NCBI RefSeq assembly: GCF_001698125.1
Contig: NZ_CP013854.1
Span: 1,984,001-2,048,000 of the forward strand
Direction of reading: 5' to 3'
Source of the DNA: Pseudonocardia sp. HH130630-07
GTDB lineage: Bacteria; Actinomycetota; Actinomycetes; Mycobacteriales; Pseudonocardiaceae
Length of the DNA: 64,000 bases
A program made the position numbers and the translations under genes. The notes below the pieces were generated by a model. That model saw nothing but the letters and a program-made list of their open reading frames with translations. It did not search any database and was not told the DNA's origin. Of the stretch, positions 25,850 through 35,550 are shown piece after piece; within the stretch, counting starts at the first letter, position 1, and each line of letters begins with the position of its first letter.

Positions 25850-27892
25850 GTGAGCGCGAGCACGGAGCCGACCGTCACGACGGACGAGACGTCGCGGCCC
25901 GACGCAGCGGGCTCTCCGGCGCGCCCCGTCCGGGACCGCAGGCCGGTGCTCACCGCGCTCACCGTCGTCGTCGCCGTCGTCTGTGCCGGGGCGGCGATCG
26001 CCCTGACCGCGGGCGACTACGGGTTCTGGCAGCTCAGCGGGCTGCCGGAGCCCGCGGCCTGGTCCAGGGCGCTGACCGTCGCCACGACGGTGCTCGCGGT
26101 GGCCGCGACCGCGCTGGCCGCCGGATCGCTGCTGGTCGGCGGCCTGCTCGCGACCCCGCAGGCGTCCGGCACCGTCGACGTCCACGGCTACCGCGCCGTC
26201 CGCCGCGGGACGCTCGCCGCCGCCGTCGCCGGGGTGCTCGCGATCGGTGTGGGCTGGCTGTCGGTGGCCGAGTCGAGCGGCAACGCCGTCGCCGAGCTGG
26301 CCTCGGCCGGCCCGTTCGGCTGGCTGGAGCCCGCCGCCACGCTGCAGGAACCGCTGGGCTGGGCGCTCGCCGGGGCGGTGCTGCTGGTCGTCGGGGCGCT
26401 CTCGGCGTGGTCACTGAGCTGGAAGGCGATCGCCGCGCTCGGCGTCGTCGCGGCGGCCGCACTCGCGCTGCCCGCCGCGGTGAACCCGGCCGCGACCGGG
26501 GACGCGCACGACTGGAGCGGGGACGCCAACGTGCTGCGCGCGGTCGCCGGGGTCGCCTGGCTGGGCGTCGTGGCCGCGCTGGCCGCGCACCGGGTCCACG
26601 GCGGCCGGCTGGACCCGCGCACCGTGTCCCGGGCCCGCGGCCTGCTCGCCGTGACCGGCGTCGGCTACCTGCTGGGCGAGATCGTCTTCCAGCTGGTGGT
26701 GACCTCCTCGGGCACGCTCTCCGGATCGGCCTACGTGCGCGCCGCGACCGTGGCGGCGGTGCTGCTGGTGGCGCTGGTGCCGGTGACCGCGCTGATCGGC
26801 ACCGCGTTGCGCGACGCGCCCGCCGGGCCGCGGACCGGACGGCTGCTCGTGCTCGGTGCCGTGCTCGGCGCGCTGGTGGCGACGGCCGGCGTCGCGACCA
26901 TCCGGCTGGTCCCGCCCCGGTTCTGGGTCGCCGACGACAGCGCGCTGCAGACGCTGATCGGCTGGGACATCGACCGGCCGTTCTCCGCGCTGACCCTGCT
27001 CACCGAGTGGCGCTGGAACCTGCTGTTCGGCACCGGCGCGGTGCTGCTGGCCGCGGTGTACGCGCTGGCGGTGCGCCGGCTCGCGGCCCGGGGCGTGTCC
27101 TGGCCGGTCGGCCGGACCTGGGCCTGGATGCTCGGCTGCCTGACGCTGGTGCTCGCGACGTCGTCCGGGCTGGGCTTCTACTCGCCGTCGATGTTCAGCG
27201 TCCACATGATCAGCCACATGACCCTGAACATGCTGGCGCCGATCCTGCTCAGCCTGGGCGGGGCGGTCACCCTGGCGCTGCGGGCGCTGCGCCCGGCCGG
27301 GCGCGGCAACCCGCCGGGGCCGCGCGAGTGGCTGCTGGCGCTCGTGCACTCCCGGGTCGCGCGGGTGCTGACCCACCCGGCGTGCGCCGCGATCCTGTTC
27401 GTGGGCTCGTTCTACGTCCTGTACTTCACCTCGCTGTTCGACCAGGCGCTGCGGTTCCACTGGGGCCACCAGCTGATGAACCTGCACTTCGTGCTGGTCG
27501 GCTACCTGTTCTTCTGGCCGCTGATCGGGGTGGACGCGGCGCCGCACCGGTTGCCGCACCTCGGCCGGCTCGCGGTGATGCTGGCGACCATGCCGTTCCA
27601 CGCGTTCTTCGGCATCGCCGTGATGAGCTCGTCGGAGGTGCTGGGCCGCAACTTCTACGCCCAGGTCGGGCTGCCCTGGATCGACCTGCTGAACGACCAG
27701 AAGGTCGGCGGCGGGATCGCCTGGGCGACCGGCGAGATCCCGATGCTGCTGGTGATGGTCACCCTGGTGGTGCAGTGGTCGCGGGACGACTCCCGGGAGG
27801 CGGTGCGCAAGGACCGGCAGGCCGACCGGGACAACGACGCCGAGCTGCGCGCCTACAACGAGATGCTGGCCCAGCTCCGCCGGGGCGGCTAG
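25850..27892 (+). CDS. Cytochrome c oxidase assembly protein CtaG fused to a CopD-like copper transport domain
   Basis: 680 residues from GTG with GGAGGA 7 bases upstream; an upstream in-frame GTG has no ribosome site. About fifteen membrane segments. The N-terminal half resembles CopD copper-import proteins and the C-terminal half is the caa3-type CtaG domain, with the histidine/methionine-rich helices SVHMISHMTLNMLAPI and FHWGHQLMNLHF that are proposed to handle copper for the CuB site. This two-domain arrangement is standard in actinobacteria. It ends overlapping the LysR gene on the other strand by 4 bases. Confidence 0.88.
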   Translation: MSASTEPTVTTDETSRPDAAGSPARPVRDRRPVLTALTVVVAVVCAGAAIALTAGDYGFWQLSGLPEPAAWSRALTVATTVLAVAATALAAGSLLVGGLLATPQASGTVDVHGYRAVRRGTLAAAVAGVLAIGVGWLSVAESSGNAVAELASAGPFGWLEPAATLQEPLGWALAGAVLLVVGALSAWSLSWKAIAALGVVAAAALALPAAVNPAATGDAHDWSGDANVLRAVAGVAWLGVVAALAAHRVHGGRLDPRTVSRARGLLAVTGVGYLLGEIVFQLVVTSSGTLSGSAYVRAATVAAVLLVALVPVTALIGTALRDAPAGPRTGRLLVLGAVLGALVATAGVATIRLVPPRFWVADDSALQTLIGWDIDRPFSALTLLTEWRWNLLFGTGAVLLAAVYALAVRRLAARGVSWPVGRTWAWMLGCLTLVLATSSGLGFYSPSMFSVHMISHMTLNMLAPILLSLGGAVTLALRALRPAGRGNPPGPREWLLALVHSRVARVLTHPACAAILFVGSFYVLYFTSLFDQALRFHWGHQLMNLHFVLVGYLFFWPLIGVDAAPHRLPHLGRLAVMLATMPFHAFFGIAVMSSSEVLGRNFYAQVGLPWIDLLNDQKVGGGIAWATGEIPMLLVMVTLVVQWSRDDSREAVRKDRQADRDNDAELRAYNEMLAQLRRGG

Positions 27893-28779
27893 CCGCTCGC
27901 CCCCTCGAACCGGGCGACGTGGGCCTCGAGCAGCCGTCGCACGACCAGCTCCGGCCGGGACGGCCGGGTGTCGGACCGCTCGGCCAGGCAGACCCCGACG
28001 GGCTCGGCGTCGAGCAACGGGATCCAGTGCAGGCCGGGCACGGCCGGGGCGGACCCGAACCGGGCGAGGACCCCGATCCCCGCACCCTGGCCCACCATCA
28101 CCATGACCGTCCGCGCCGACATCGCCTCGATCACCACGTCGGCGCCGGGCAGGTTCCGGTGCAGGGCGTCCCACAGCACGGTGCCCCGGCGCATCGTGAC
28201 CACCGGCCAGGACTCCAGGTCGGCCCAGCTCAGCCGGGCGCGACCGGCCAGCGGGTGATCGGCGCGGACGTGCACGCCCAGCGGTGCGCGCAGCAGCGGG
28301 ATCCGGCGCAGGTCCGCCGCGGGCGGACGGTCCGGGGTGGTGATCACCGCGAGGTCCAGCTCGCCGGACCGGATCGCCGACTCGATGTCCGCCGAGCCCC
28401 CTTCGCGGACGGTGAACCGCAGGCCCGGGTGCCGTTCCCGCAGCTGCCCCACGACCGGGGCGACCAGCAGCTCCGCGGTCACCGAGCCGGCGCCGATCCG
28501 CACCCGCCCGTGATACGTGCCGCGGGCCTCCATCGCCGCCTCCTGCACCGTGGCCTGCGCCGCGACCAGCCGGGTCAGCGGTTCCACGAGCGCCTGCCCG
28601 GCCGGGGTCGGGCGGACCCCGCGCCGGCTCCGGACCAGCAGGACCAGGTCCAGCTCCTCCTCCAGCAGCGCGATCTGCTGCCCGAGCGACGGCTGGCTGA
28701 TCCCGCACCGCGCCGCCGCCGACCGCAGCGACCCGCTCTGGACCGCGGCCAGGAAGTACCGCGCCCGTTCCACCCGCAT
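27889..28779 (-). CDS. LysR-family transcriptional regulator
   Basis: 296 residues. N-terminal winged helix-turn-helix (RYFLAAVQSGSLRSAAARCGISQPSLGQQIALLEEELDLVLLVR) and a periplasmic-binding-fold effector domain of normal length. It is divergent from the CoA transferase/carrier operon, with 135 bases between start codons; the sequence ATAG-N9-CTAT at 28791-28807, just upstream of its own start, fits a LysR autoregulatory site. It is the probable regulator of that operon, with an acyl-CoA or dicarboxylate as inducer. Confidence 0.9.
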   Translation of the reverse strand: MRVERARYFLAAVQSGSLRSAAARCGISQPSLGQQIALLEEELDLVLLVRSRRGVRPTPAGQALVEPLTRLVAAQATVQEAAMEARGTYHGRVRIGAGSVTAELLVAPVVGQLRERHPGLRFTVREGGSADIESAIRSGELDLAVITTPDRPPAADLRRIPLLRAPLGVHVRADHPLAGRARLSWADLESWPVVTMRRGTVLWDALHRNLPGADVVIEAMSARTVMVMVGQGAGIGVLARFGSAPAVPGLHWIPLLDAEPVGVCLAERSDTRPSRPELVVRRLLEAHVARFEGASG

Positions 28780-28790
28780 GCCCCGAGGGT

Positions 28791-28807
28791 ATAGAGGCTC
28801 CGCCTAT
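28791..28807. promoter_or_regulatory. Putative LysR-type operator
   Basis: ATAG-N9-CTAT with an overlapping AGGC-N3-GCCT, 11 bases upstream of the LysR start codon and in the region shared with the divergent CoA transferase gene. Placement is right for an autoregulatory site; the half-sites are short, so the match is suggestive only. Confidence 0.4.
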
Positions 28808-28914
28808 CACCGATGAGGCGCGATCGAGGCTTCCGGCGCGGACGGTGGCGGTGCATCGTCACCGTGACCGGCACCGGAGCCGTTCCGGCGCCGTCGAGGT
28901 GGAAGGAATCCGCT

Positions 28915-30087
28915 GTGACCGACGGCCCTCTGACCGGAGTCCGGGTGCTCGACCTGTCGACCATCCTCGCGGGCCCGCTCGCCGCGTCGCTGCTGGCCGA
29001 GTTCGGCGCCGAGGTGATCAAGATCGAGCAGCCGGGGACGGGTGACCCGGCCCGGTCCTACCCCCCGCTCGACGACTCCGGGACGTCCGCGGGCTGGCGG
29101 CTGCTGGGCCGCAACAGGTCGAGCGTGACGATCGACCTCCACCACCCGCGCGGCGCGGAGCTCGTCGGGCGGCTGGCGGCGACGGCCGACGTGGTGGTCA
29201 CGAACTTCCGCCCGGCGACCCTGCGGCGCTTCCGGATCGACTTCGACGACCTGCGCGCCCACCGGCCCGATCTCGTCATGGTGCACGTCAGCGCCTACGG
29301 CCGGACCGGGCCCTACGCCGACCGGCCCGGGTTCGCGAGGGTCGCCGAGGCGTTCGCCGGGCTGACCCACCGCACCGGCGATCCCGACGGGCCACCGGTG
29401 TTCGCCGGCTATCCGGTCGCCGACGGCGTCACCGGCATCTACGCGGCGTTCGCCACGCTGCTCGCGCTGCGCCAGCGGGACCGGACCGGCGCGGCGCAGC
29501 TCGCCGACATCGGGCTCTACGAGCCGCTGCTGCGCATGATGGAGGACTTCATCGTCGACTTCGGCAGCACCGGGCACAGCCGGGGGCGGGTGGGCAACCG
29601 GAACCCGCACATCAGCCCGAACAACCTCTACCGCACCCGGGACGGCCGCTGGCTCGCCCTCCCGGCGTCGACCCAGCAGATGTGGAACCGGCTGCTCGGC
29701 GTGCTCGGCGCGCCCGATCTCGCGGTGCACGAGTCGATGACGGCCCGGCTCGAACACCGGGAGGAGATCGAGGCCCGGGTCGCGGAGTTCGTCGCCGGCC
29801 GGGACCTGGAGCCGTTGATGGCCGAGCTCGTGGCGGCCGGCATCGCGGCCGGGCCGGTGAACTCGGCCGCCGACATCTGCGCCGACCCGCACGTCCGCGC
29901 CCGCGGATCGCTGATCGAGGACGGCGCGGGCCCCCCGGTGCAGGCCCCGGCCGGCCGCTTCTCCGGGTTCGCCGGCACGGTCCGGACGCCCGCGCCGGAG
30001 CTGGGCGAGCACACCGGCCCGGTGCTGCGCGGCCTGGGTCTCGACGACGCCGAGATCGACGCGTTGCGCCGCGACGGCGCGGTCTGA
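28915..30087 (+). CDS. CaiB/BaiF-family (class III) CoA transferase
   Basis: 390 residues from GTG with GGAAGGAA upstream; the frame is open 34 codons further without support. Hallmarks: GPLTGVRVLDLSTILAGPLAASLLAEFGAEVIKIE at the N-terminus, ADVVVTNFRPATLRRF, and AQLADIGLYEPLL, whose Asp is the catalytic residue that forms the aspartyl-CoA anhydride. It moves CoA between acids such as succinate, mesaconate or formyl/oxalate. The next gene, 10 bases away, is a dicarboxylate-type carrier, so uptake and CoA activation of a dicarboxylic acid is a coherent role. Confidence 0.9.
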   Translation: MTDGPLTGVRVLDLSTILAGPLAASLLAEFGAEVIKIEQPGTGDPARSYPPLDDSGTSAGWRLLGRNRSSVTIDLHHPRGAELVGRLAATADVVVTNFRPATLRRFRIDFDDLRAHRPDLVMVHVSAYGRTGPYADRPGFARVAEAFAGLTHRTGDPDGPPVFAGYPVADGVTGIYAAFATLLALRQRDRTGAAQLADIGLYEPLLRMMEDFIVDFGSTGHSRGRVGNRNPHISPNNLYRTRDGRWLALPASTQQMWNRLLGVLGAPDLAVHESMTARLEHREEIEARVAEFVAGRDLEPLMAELVAAGIAAGPVNSAADICADPHVRARGSLIEDGAGPPVQAPAGRFSGFAGTVRTPAPELGEHTGPVLRGLGLDDAEIDALRRDGAV

Positions 30088-30097
30088 GGGGGCGGCG

Positions 30098-31384
30098 ATG
30101 ACCGTGGCGGACGTGTCGGTCCTCGTACTCGTCGGGCTGTTCGTGGTGGCGTCCACGACCCGCCGGTTCGATCTCGGCCTGGCCGCGCTGCCGGCCGCGT
30201 TCCTGGTCGGCATCGCCGCCGGGGTGCCGGCCGACGAGGTGACCGGCTTCTTCCCGGCCGACTTCGTGGTGCTGATCGTCGGGGTGGCGGCCCTGTTCGT
30301 CACCGCGCGGGCGAACGGGACCCTGGACTGGCTGCTCGACCTGCTCCTCGGCCTGACCGGCGGCCGGCTGGTCCTCATCGCGCTGGTCCCGTTCCCGGTG
30401 GGTGCGCTGCTGGCCGCGGTCGGGACGCTGCCGGCCGCGGCGACCGCGATCGTCGCCCCGATCGCGCTGGGGCTCGCCGCGCGCTACGGCATCTCGCCGC
30501 TGATCGCCGCGGTCGTCGGGATCACCGGCATCGTCAGCGGGCTGCTCTCGCCGCTGGCGGTCTACGGCGTCACCGCCCGCCGGCTGGCCGAGCAGTTCGG
30601 GTTCGGGCTGCCGGACACCGCACCGGCGACGTTCCTCGCCGGCGGCCTGCTCGCCGGGGTGCTGGTGTCCGGCGGCGCGCTGGCCGTCGGGCTGCGGACG
30701 GGTGGCATCCCGCGCCGGGTCCCCGTGGGCGCGTCCGGACCCGCCGGGAGCGGCACCGACCGTCCCGCCGACGCCGAGACCGACGGCGGGCGGTTCGGGC
30801 CCCGGGTCACCCGCGCTCTCACCGTGCTGGCGCTGCTCGCCGTCGTGACGCTGTCGGTCGGTTTCGGCCTGAACATCGGCTACCTGGGGATGATCGCGGC
30901 CGTCGGCCTGCACCTCGTGCTCGGCACGACCGCCGCCGACGTGGTCGCCCGGATCCCGTGGAACGTCGTGCTGCTGATCGGCGGCCTGCTGACCTACGTC
31001 GGCCTGATGCAGCGTCTCGGCGCGTTCGAACGGATCAGCTCGCTGCTGACGGTGGAGGGCTCGCCGATGGTGAGCCTGCTGATCCTCTGCTACGTGGCGG
31101 GGGTGACGTCGTTCGCCGCCAGCTCGATCGCGGTCTTCGTGACGACGATGCCGCTGCTCCCGCCGCTGGTCGCGGCCGGGGTCCCCCCGGTGGGCGCGGT
31201 ACTGGCGCTGGCGCTGTCGTCGGTGCTCGTCGACGTCAACCCGCTCGGCATCACCGGCGGTCTGATCCTCGGGGCCGCCGAGCCGTCCGCGCGGGAACGG
31301 CTGTTCCGCGGGCTGCTGGTCTACGGCGTCGTCTCCGTGCTGCTGGCGCCGGCGGCGGTCTGGGCGGTCGTCGGCTGGTGGTGA
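30098..31384 (+). CDS. MatC/DASS-type dicarboxylate transporter
   Basis: 428 residues, about eleven membrane segments. The N-terminal region (FDLGLAALPAAFLVGIAAGVPADEVTGFFPADFVVLIVGV) resembles the MatC (malonate carrier) N-terminal domain, and the second half (VLLIGGLLTYVGLMQRLGAFERI, then TSFAASSIAVFVTTMPLLPPL) is that of the ion transporter/anion symporter superfamily, with paired re-entrant-type turns. A low-complexity Gly/Ser/Asp cytoplasmic loop lies near residue 210. Same operon as the CoA transferase. Malonate or another C3-C4 acid is plausible. Confidence 0.75.
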   Translation: MTVADVSVLVLVGLFVVASTTRRFDLGLAALPAAFLVGIAAGVPADEVTGFFPADFVVLIVGVAALFVTARANGTLDWLLDLLLGLTGGRLVLIALVPFPVGALLAAVGTLPAAATAIVAPIALGLAARYGISPLIAAVVGITGIVSGLLSPLAVYGVTARRLAEQFGFGLPDTAPATFLAGGLLAGVLVSGGALAVGLRTGGIPRRVPVGASGPAGSGTDRPADAETDGGRFGPRVTRALTVLALLAVVTLSVGFGLNIGYLGMIAAVGLHLVLGTTAADVVARIPWNVVLLIGGLLTYVGLMQRLGAFERISSLLTVEGSPMVSLLILCYVAGVTSFAASSIAVFVTTMPLLPPLVAAGVPPVGAVLALALSSVLVDVNPLGITGGLILGAAEPSARERLFRGLLVYGVVSVLLAPAAVWAVVGWW

Positions 31385-31528
31385 GGATCTGGTGGTGAGG
31401 ATGAGGTCGCTACCGGCGTCGTCCTACCGTGGTCCGGCCCGCGGGATCCCACTCGTCTCCGATGTGGCGCACCACCGGATCGGGCGACGCTGACCCCCGT
31501 CAGAACGACGACGGAGGGGACACCGACG

Positions 31529-32332
31529 GTGAGCAAGCACCACGACCGAGGACGACGGCGCCGGACGCTGCGGACGATGACGGCGGCACTGGCCGGGGCC
31601 GCGATGGCCGCGCTGACGGTCACCGTCGCCGCACCGGCGTACGCCGTGATCGGCGGGACGGACGCGACCGAGCCGTACCCGTTCATGGCCGAGGTGCGTG
31701 ACGCCTCCGGCAACCACCGGTGCGGAGCGAGCCTGGTGGCTCCGGACTGGGTGCTCACCGCGGCGCACTGCGCGTCGGGGCCGGACGAGCAGGGACTCGA
31801 GGTACAGGTCGGCAGCAACGACCGCACCGGCGGCGGCAGCGTCCGTCAGGTCGCGGAGATCGTCGTGCATCCCGAGTTCTCCGGCGAGCCGATGCGGCTG
31901 CGCAAGGACGTCGCGCTGTTCCGGCTCGACGCACCGGTCGAGCAGGAACCGATCGCCCTGACCGGCTCGCCCGCCGCGCCGGGCACCCCGGTCCGCGCGA
32001 TGGGCTGGGGCATGACCTGCGAGGACGGCCGGTTCTGCCCGGAACCGCCGGTCACCCTGCAGCAGCTGGACACCGAGATCGTCGCCGACGAGCGGTGCAC
32101 CGGCCTCGACGTGGACCGCTGCTCGGAGCACCCGTCCGAGCCGGCCCAGGTCTGCATCGGCGACTCCGGCGGCCCGATGGTGCGCAGCACCGGCGCCGGG
32201 CGCTGGGAGCTGGTGGGGGTGCTCAGCCGGGACGGCGACTTCGACCGCAACCCGCTGTGCGTCGGGCCGACGGTCGCGTCGGACCCGTCGGTCTACGCGG
32301 CGTGGATCACCGGGGTGACGGGGACGGCGTGA
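31529..32332 (+). CDS. Secreted trypsin-like serine protease (S1 family)
   Basis: 267 residues, GTG with GGAGGGG upstream. Sec signal to about residue 39 (hydrophobic core after an Arg-rich start, ending APAYA), then VIGGTDATEPYPFMAEV, where IGG is the classical N-terminus that activates trypsin folds; signal cleavage after AYA leaves just one residue before it, so maturation may need no separate propeptide. The triad is His-80 (TAAHC), Asp-127 (KDVALF) and Ser-213 (GDSGGP). Several paired cysteines. Its 3' end overlaps the copper ATPase gene on the other strand by 26 bases. Confidence 0.92.
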   Translation: MSKHHDRGRRRRTLRTMTAALAGAAMAALTVTVAAPAYAVIGGTDATEPYPFMAEVRDASGNHRCGASLVAPDWVLTAAHCASGPDEQGLEVQVGSNDRTGGGSVRQVAEIVVHPEFSGEPMRLRKDVALFRLDAPVEQEPIALTGSPAAPGTPVRAMGWGMTCEDGRFCPEPPVTLQQLDTEIVADERCTGLDVDRCSEHPSEPAQVCIGDSGGPMVRSTGAGRWELVGVLSRDGDFDRNPLCVGPTVASDPSVYAAWITGVTGTA

Positions 32333-34658
32333 CGTCCCCGGCCACGGTCGCGGGCTGCTCGGCGGGGACTCCGCCGAGCAGTTCGTCGGCCCAGCCGGCG
32401 GCCTTGCGCAACCGCAGGCTGTTGGTGACGACGAGGAACGACGACACCGCCATCGCCGCGCCGGCCAGCAGCGGGTTGAGCAGCCCGGCCATCGCGACCG
32501 GGATCGCCGCGACGTTGTAGCCGAACGCCCACCACAGGTTGCCGCGGATCGTGGTCATCGTGGCCCGGGCGAGCTCCACCGTCGCCGGGAGCACCCGCAG
32601 GTCGTCCCGCACGAGGACGACGTCGGCCGCCTCCAGCGCGACGTCGGTGCCCGAGCCGACCGCGACCCCGAGGTCGGCGGTCGCGAGCGCCGCGGCGTCG
32701 TTGACGCCGTCACCGACCATCGCGACGGTGCGGCCCTGCTCCTGCAGCGCCCGGACGTGCGCGACCTTGCCGTCGGGCAGCACCCCGGCCACGACCTCGG
32801 TGATCCCGCAGGCGCTCGCGACGGCGTGCGCGGCGGCGGCCCGGTCCCCGGTGAGCAGCACCGGGTGCAGCCCGGCCGCGAGCAGTTCGGCGACCGCGTC
32901 GGGCGCGGAGTCCTTGACCGGGTCAGCGAGCGCGAGCAGGCCGGCGAGGTCGCCGTGGTCCCGGTCGGCGGGATCGGCCCGGACGTGCACCGCGACGACG
33001 GTGTGCCCGGCCTCCTCCCACCGGCGCAGGTGCCCGGCGAGCGCACCGGCGTCCTCCGGCGGCCGCCCGACCGTCACGACGTCGCCGTCGACCACCCCGC
33101 GGGCGCCGAGCCCGGGCAGCGCGACGAAGTCGGCGACCGGCCGGACGTCCAGCCCGGCGGCCACGGCGTGCGCCCGGACCGCCTCGGCGATCGCGTGCTC
33201 GGACCCCGACTCGACGGCCGCGGCGCGGGCGAGCAGCGCGTCGCGGTCCCCGCCCCCGGCCACCGCGACGTCGACGACGGTCATCCGCCCGGTCGTCAGG
33301 GTCCCGGTCTTGTCCAGCACCACGGTGTCCACGGCCCGGGTGGTCTCCAGCGCCCGGTAGCCCTTCACGAAGATGCCCAGCTCGGCACCGCGGCCGGTGG
33401 CGACCATCAGCGCGGTCGGCGTCGCCAGGCCCAGCGCGCACGGGCAGGCGATGATCACGACCGCGATCGCCGGGGCCAGCGCCCCGGCCCAGCCGGCCCC
33501 GCCGAGCAGCCATCCGAGCAGGGTGAGCACCGCGAGCCCGAGCACCACCGGGACGAACACCGAGGAGACCCGGTCCACCAGCCGCTGGGTCGCGGACTTC
33601 TCGGTCTGCGCCCGCTCGACGGCCGCGATCATCCGGGCCAGCCGGGTGTCCGCGCCGACCTGCTGGGCGAGCACGACCAGCCGGCCGCCGGACGCGATCG
33701 TCCCGCCGGTGACGGGGTCGCCCGTCCCGACCTCGACCGGGACCGGCTCGCCGGTCATCGCGCTGGTGTCGACGGCGGCGCGGCCGTCGTCGACCACGCC
33801 GTCGGCGGCGATCCGCTCGCCCGGCCGGACCAGGAACCGGTCGCCGACCCGCAGGCGTCCGACCGGGACGGTCCGTTCGGTCCCCCCGGCGAGCACCGTG
33901 ACCTCGTCGGTCCCGAGCGTCGCGAGCGAGCGCATGACCCGTCCGGCGGTGCGCCGGGCACGGGCCTCGAAGTACCGGCCCGCCAGCACGAACGTCGTGA
34001 CGCCCGCCGCGACCTCCAGGTACAGCGGGCCGGACGGGTGCAGCACCGCGTCCCACCCGGTGAGCACCGGCCGGTCGCCCTCGAAGGCCATCGCGCCCAG
34101 CGACCAGGCCGAGGCCGACACCACCCCGAGCGAGACGAGGGTGTCCATCGAGGTCGTGCCGTGCCGGAGGTTGGTGACCGCGGTCCGGTGGAACGGCCAG
34201 GCCGCCCAGCCGACGACGGGCAGCGCGAGCGCGACGACGACCCACTGCCAGTACGGGAACCGCAGGCTCGGGACCAGCGACATCGCCAGCGACAGGTCGG
34301 CCAGCGGCACGAACAGGATGAGCGCGACGGCCATCCGGGTGCGCAGCCGGCGCAGCGCGGTGTCGTCGGCAACGGCGGAGTCGGACACGTCGGAGTCGGC
34401 GGCCGGGCGCAGCTCGGTCGCCCCGTAGCCCGCCTTCCGGACGGTCTCGACGAGGGTGTCCACCGGCGTCGACGCCGGGTACTCGACCGTGGCCCGCTCG
34501 GTCGCCAGGTTGACGCTGGCCCGGACCCCGTCGAGCTTGCCGAGCTTGCGCTCGACCCGCCCGACGCAGGCGGCGCAGGTCATCCCGTCGATCTGCAGCT
34601 CGACCGTACGGACGTCCGTCTCCGCCTCCGCGCGGTCGGTGACGCTGTCGATGCTCAC
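32307..34658 (-). CDS. copA: Copper-translocating P1B-type ATPase
   Basis: 783 residues from GTG. One N-terminal metal-binding domain with Cys-28/Cys-31 (GMTCAACVGR), eight membrane helices, the TGEP phosphatase motif, the membrane CPC triad (IIACPCALGLATP) that defines Cu(I)-type pumps, phosphorylation site DKTGTLT, and hinge GDGVNDAAAL. It exports Cu+ from the cytoplasm at ATP expense. The start is uncertain because GGAGGA abuts the GTG with almost no spacer. No CsoR/CopZ gene is adjacent. Confidence 0.92.
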   Translation of the reverse strand: MSIDSVTDRAEAETDVRTVELQIDGMTCAACVGRVERKLGKLDGVRASVNLATERATVEYPASTPVDTLVETVRKAGYGATELRPAADSDVSDSAVADDTALRRLRTRMAVALILFVPLADLSLAMSLVPSLRFPYWQWVVVALALPVVGWAAWPFHRTAVTNLRHGTTSMDTLVSLGVVSASAWSLGAMAFEGDRPVLTGWDAVLHPSGPLYLEVAAGVTTFVLAGRYFEARARRTAGRVMRSLATLGTDEVTVLAGGTERTVPVGRLRVGDRFLVRPGERIAADGVVDDGRAAVDTSAMTGEPVPVEVGTGDPVTGGTIASGGRLVVLAQQVGADTRLARMIAAVERAQTEKSATQRLVDRVSSVFVPVVLGLAVLTLLGWLLGGAGWAGALAPAIAVVIIACPCALGLATPTALMVATGRGAELGIFVKGYRALETTRAVDTVVLDKTGTLTTGRMTVVDVAVAGGGDRDALLARAAAVESGSEHAIAEAVRAHAVAAGLDVRPVADFVALPGLGARGVVDGDVVTVGRPPEDAGALAGHLRRWEEAGHTVVAVHVRADPADRDHGDLAGLLALADPVKDSAPDAVAELLAAGLHPVLLTGDRAAAAHAVASACGITEVVAGVLPDGKVAHVRALQEQGRTVAMVGDGVNDAAALATADLGVAVGSGTDVALEAADVVLVRDDLRVLPATVELARATMTTIRGNLWWAFGYNVAAIPVAMAGLLNPLLAGAAMAVSSFLVVTNSLRLRKAAGWADELLGGVPAEQPATVAGDVTPSPSPR

Positions 34659-34780
34659 TCCTCCATGGTTCTACACGATGTCAAACACCGCCCACCCGGG
34701 CCCGGGTGATACCCCGGAGCGCCACCGGCGGCAAGGGACCAGTACAACGGTGGTGTGACCAGGACCCTCGAGGAGGACCG

Positions 34781-35470
34781 ATGATGGCCGGAAAGCGCAA
34801 GGCGCCCCCGACCAAGAACCCGCTCACCGCCAAGAAGGGGCCCTCGCAGGCGACGGTGATCGGTCTCATCGTCGTCGTCGCGTTCGCGGCCCTGGTCGGG
34901 GTCGGGGTGTTCTGGAACAACCAGCCCAAGGAGCTGGTCGTCCCGGCCAACGCGACCGCGCAGGGCGTCTCGACCGGGAACGCCCAGGCCCCCGCGAAGA
35001 TCGACGTCTACGTCGACTTCCAGTGCCCGGCGTGCAAGCAGTTCCAGGAGGCCTCCGGGCAGACCCTGGACGAGCTGCGCGACTCCGGCCAGGCGCAGAT
35101 CAACTACCACCCGATCGCGATCCTCGACCGGGTCTCGCCGGACCGCTTCTCCTCCCGCGCCGCCGCCGCGGCGGGCTGTGTCGCCGAGGCCGGCGCGTTC
35201 CCCGAGTGGGAGAAGCTGATGTACGCCAACCAGCCCACCGAGGGCGACCCGGGCCTGACCACCGAGCAGATGGCCCAGCTGGCCCAGCAGGCCGGCGCGC
35301 AGGGCGACGTCGCGGCCTGCATCGAGGACGAGCGCTTCGAGCCGTGGGCCGAGGGCCTCACCCAGCAGGCGTTCGAGGCCGGGATCCAGAGCACCCCGAC
35401 CATCAGGGTGAACGGGCAGAACCTGGAGAACCCGGTTCCGGACGAGATCCGGCGGGCCGTCGCGGGCTGA
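34781..35470 (+). CDS. Membrane-anchored DsbA-family thioredoxin-fold protein
   Basis: 229 residues from ATG with AGGAGGAC upstream. A basic N-terminus and one membrane helix (about residues 22-46, ATVIGLIVVVAFAALVGVGVF) anchor an extracytoplasmic DsbA domain with redox pair Cys-82/Cys-85 (CPAC) and cis-Pro region QSTPTIRVNG. Two further cysteines (GCVAEAG and AACIEDE) match the structural disulfide of mycobacterial DsbA-like proteins. It probably oxidises or isomerises disulfides in secreted proteins. It is divergent from copA; both handle thiol- or metal-related stress but the link is inference. Confidence 0.88.
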   Translation: MMAGKRKAPPTKNPLTAKKGPSQATVIGLIVVVAFAALVGVGVFWNNQPKELVVPANATAQGVSTGNAQAPAKIDVYVDFQCPACKQFQEASGQTLDELRDSGQAQINYHPIAILDRVSPDRFSSRAAAAAGCVAEAGAFPEWEKLMYANQPTEGDPGLTTEQMAQLAQQAGAQGDVAACIEDERFEPWAEGLTQQAFEAGIQSTPTIRVNGQNLENPVPDEIRRAVAG

Positions 35471-35550
35471 CCACCCGCACCGGCGGGGCCGCCACCGGCA
35501 TCCGGTCCTCGGTACCCTCGCAGGCCAGGGGGGCGGAACGAGGAGGACCG

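Noticed and set aside
34659..34780. CsoR or CueR operator before copA
   Set aside because: GGGTGATACCCC looks faintly like a copper-operator half, but the symmetric partner is missing.
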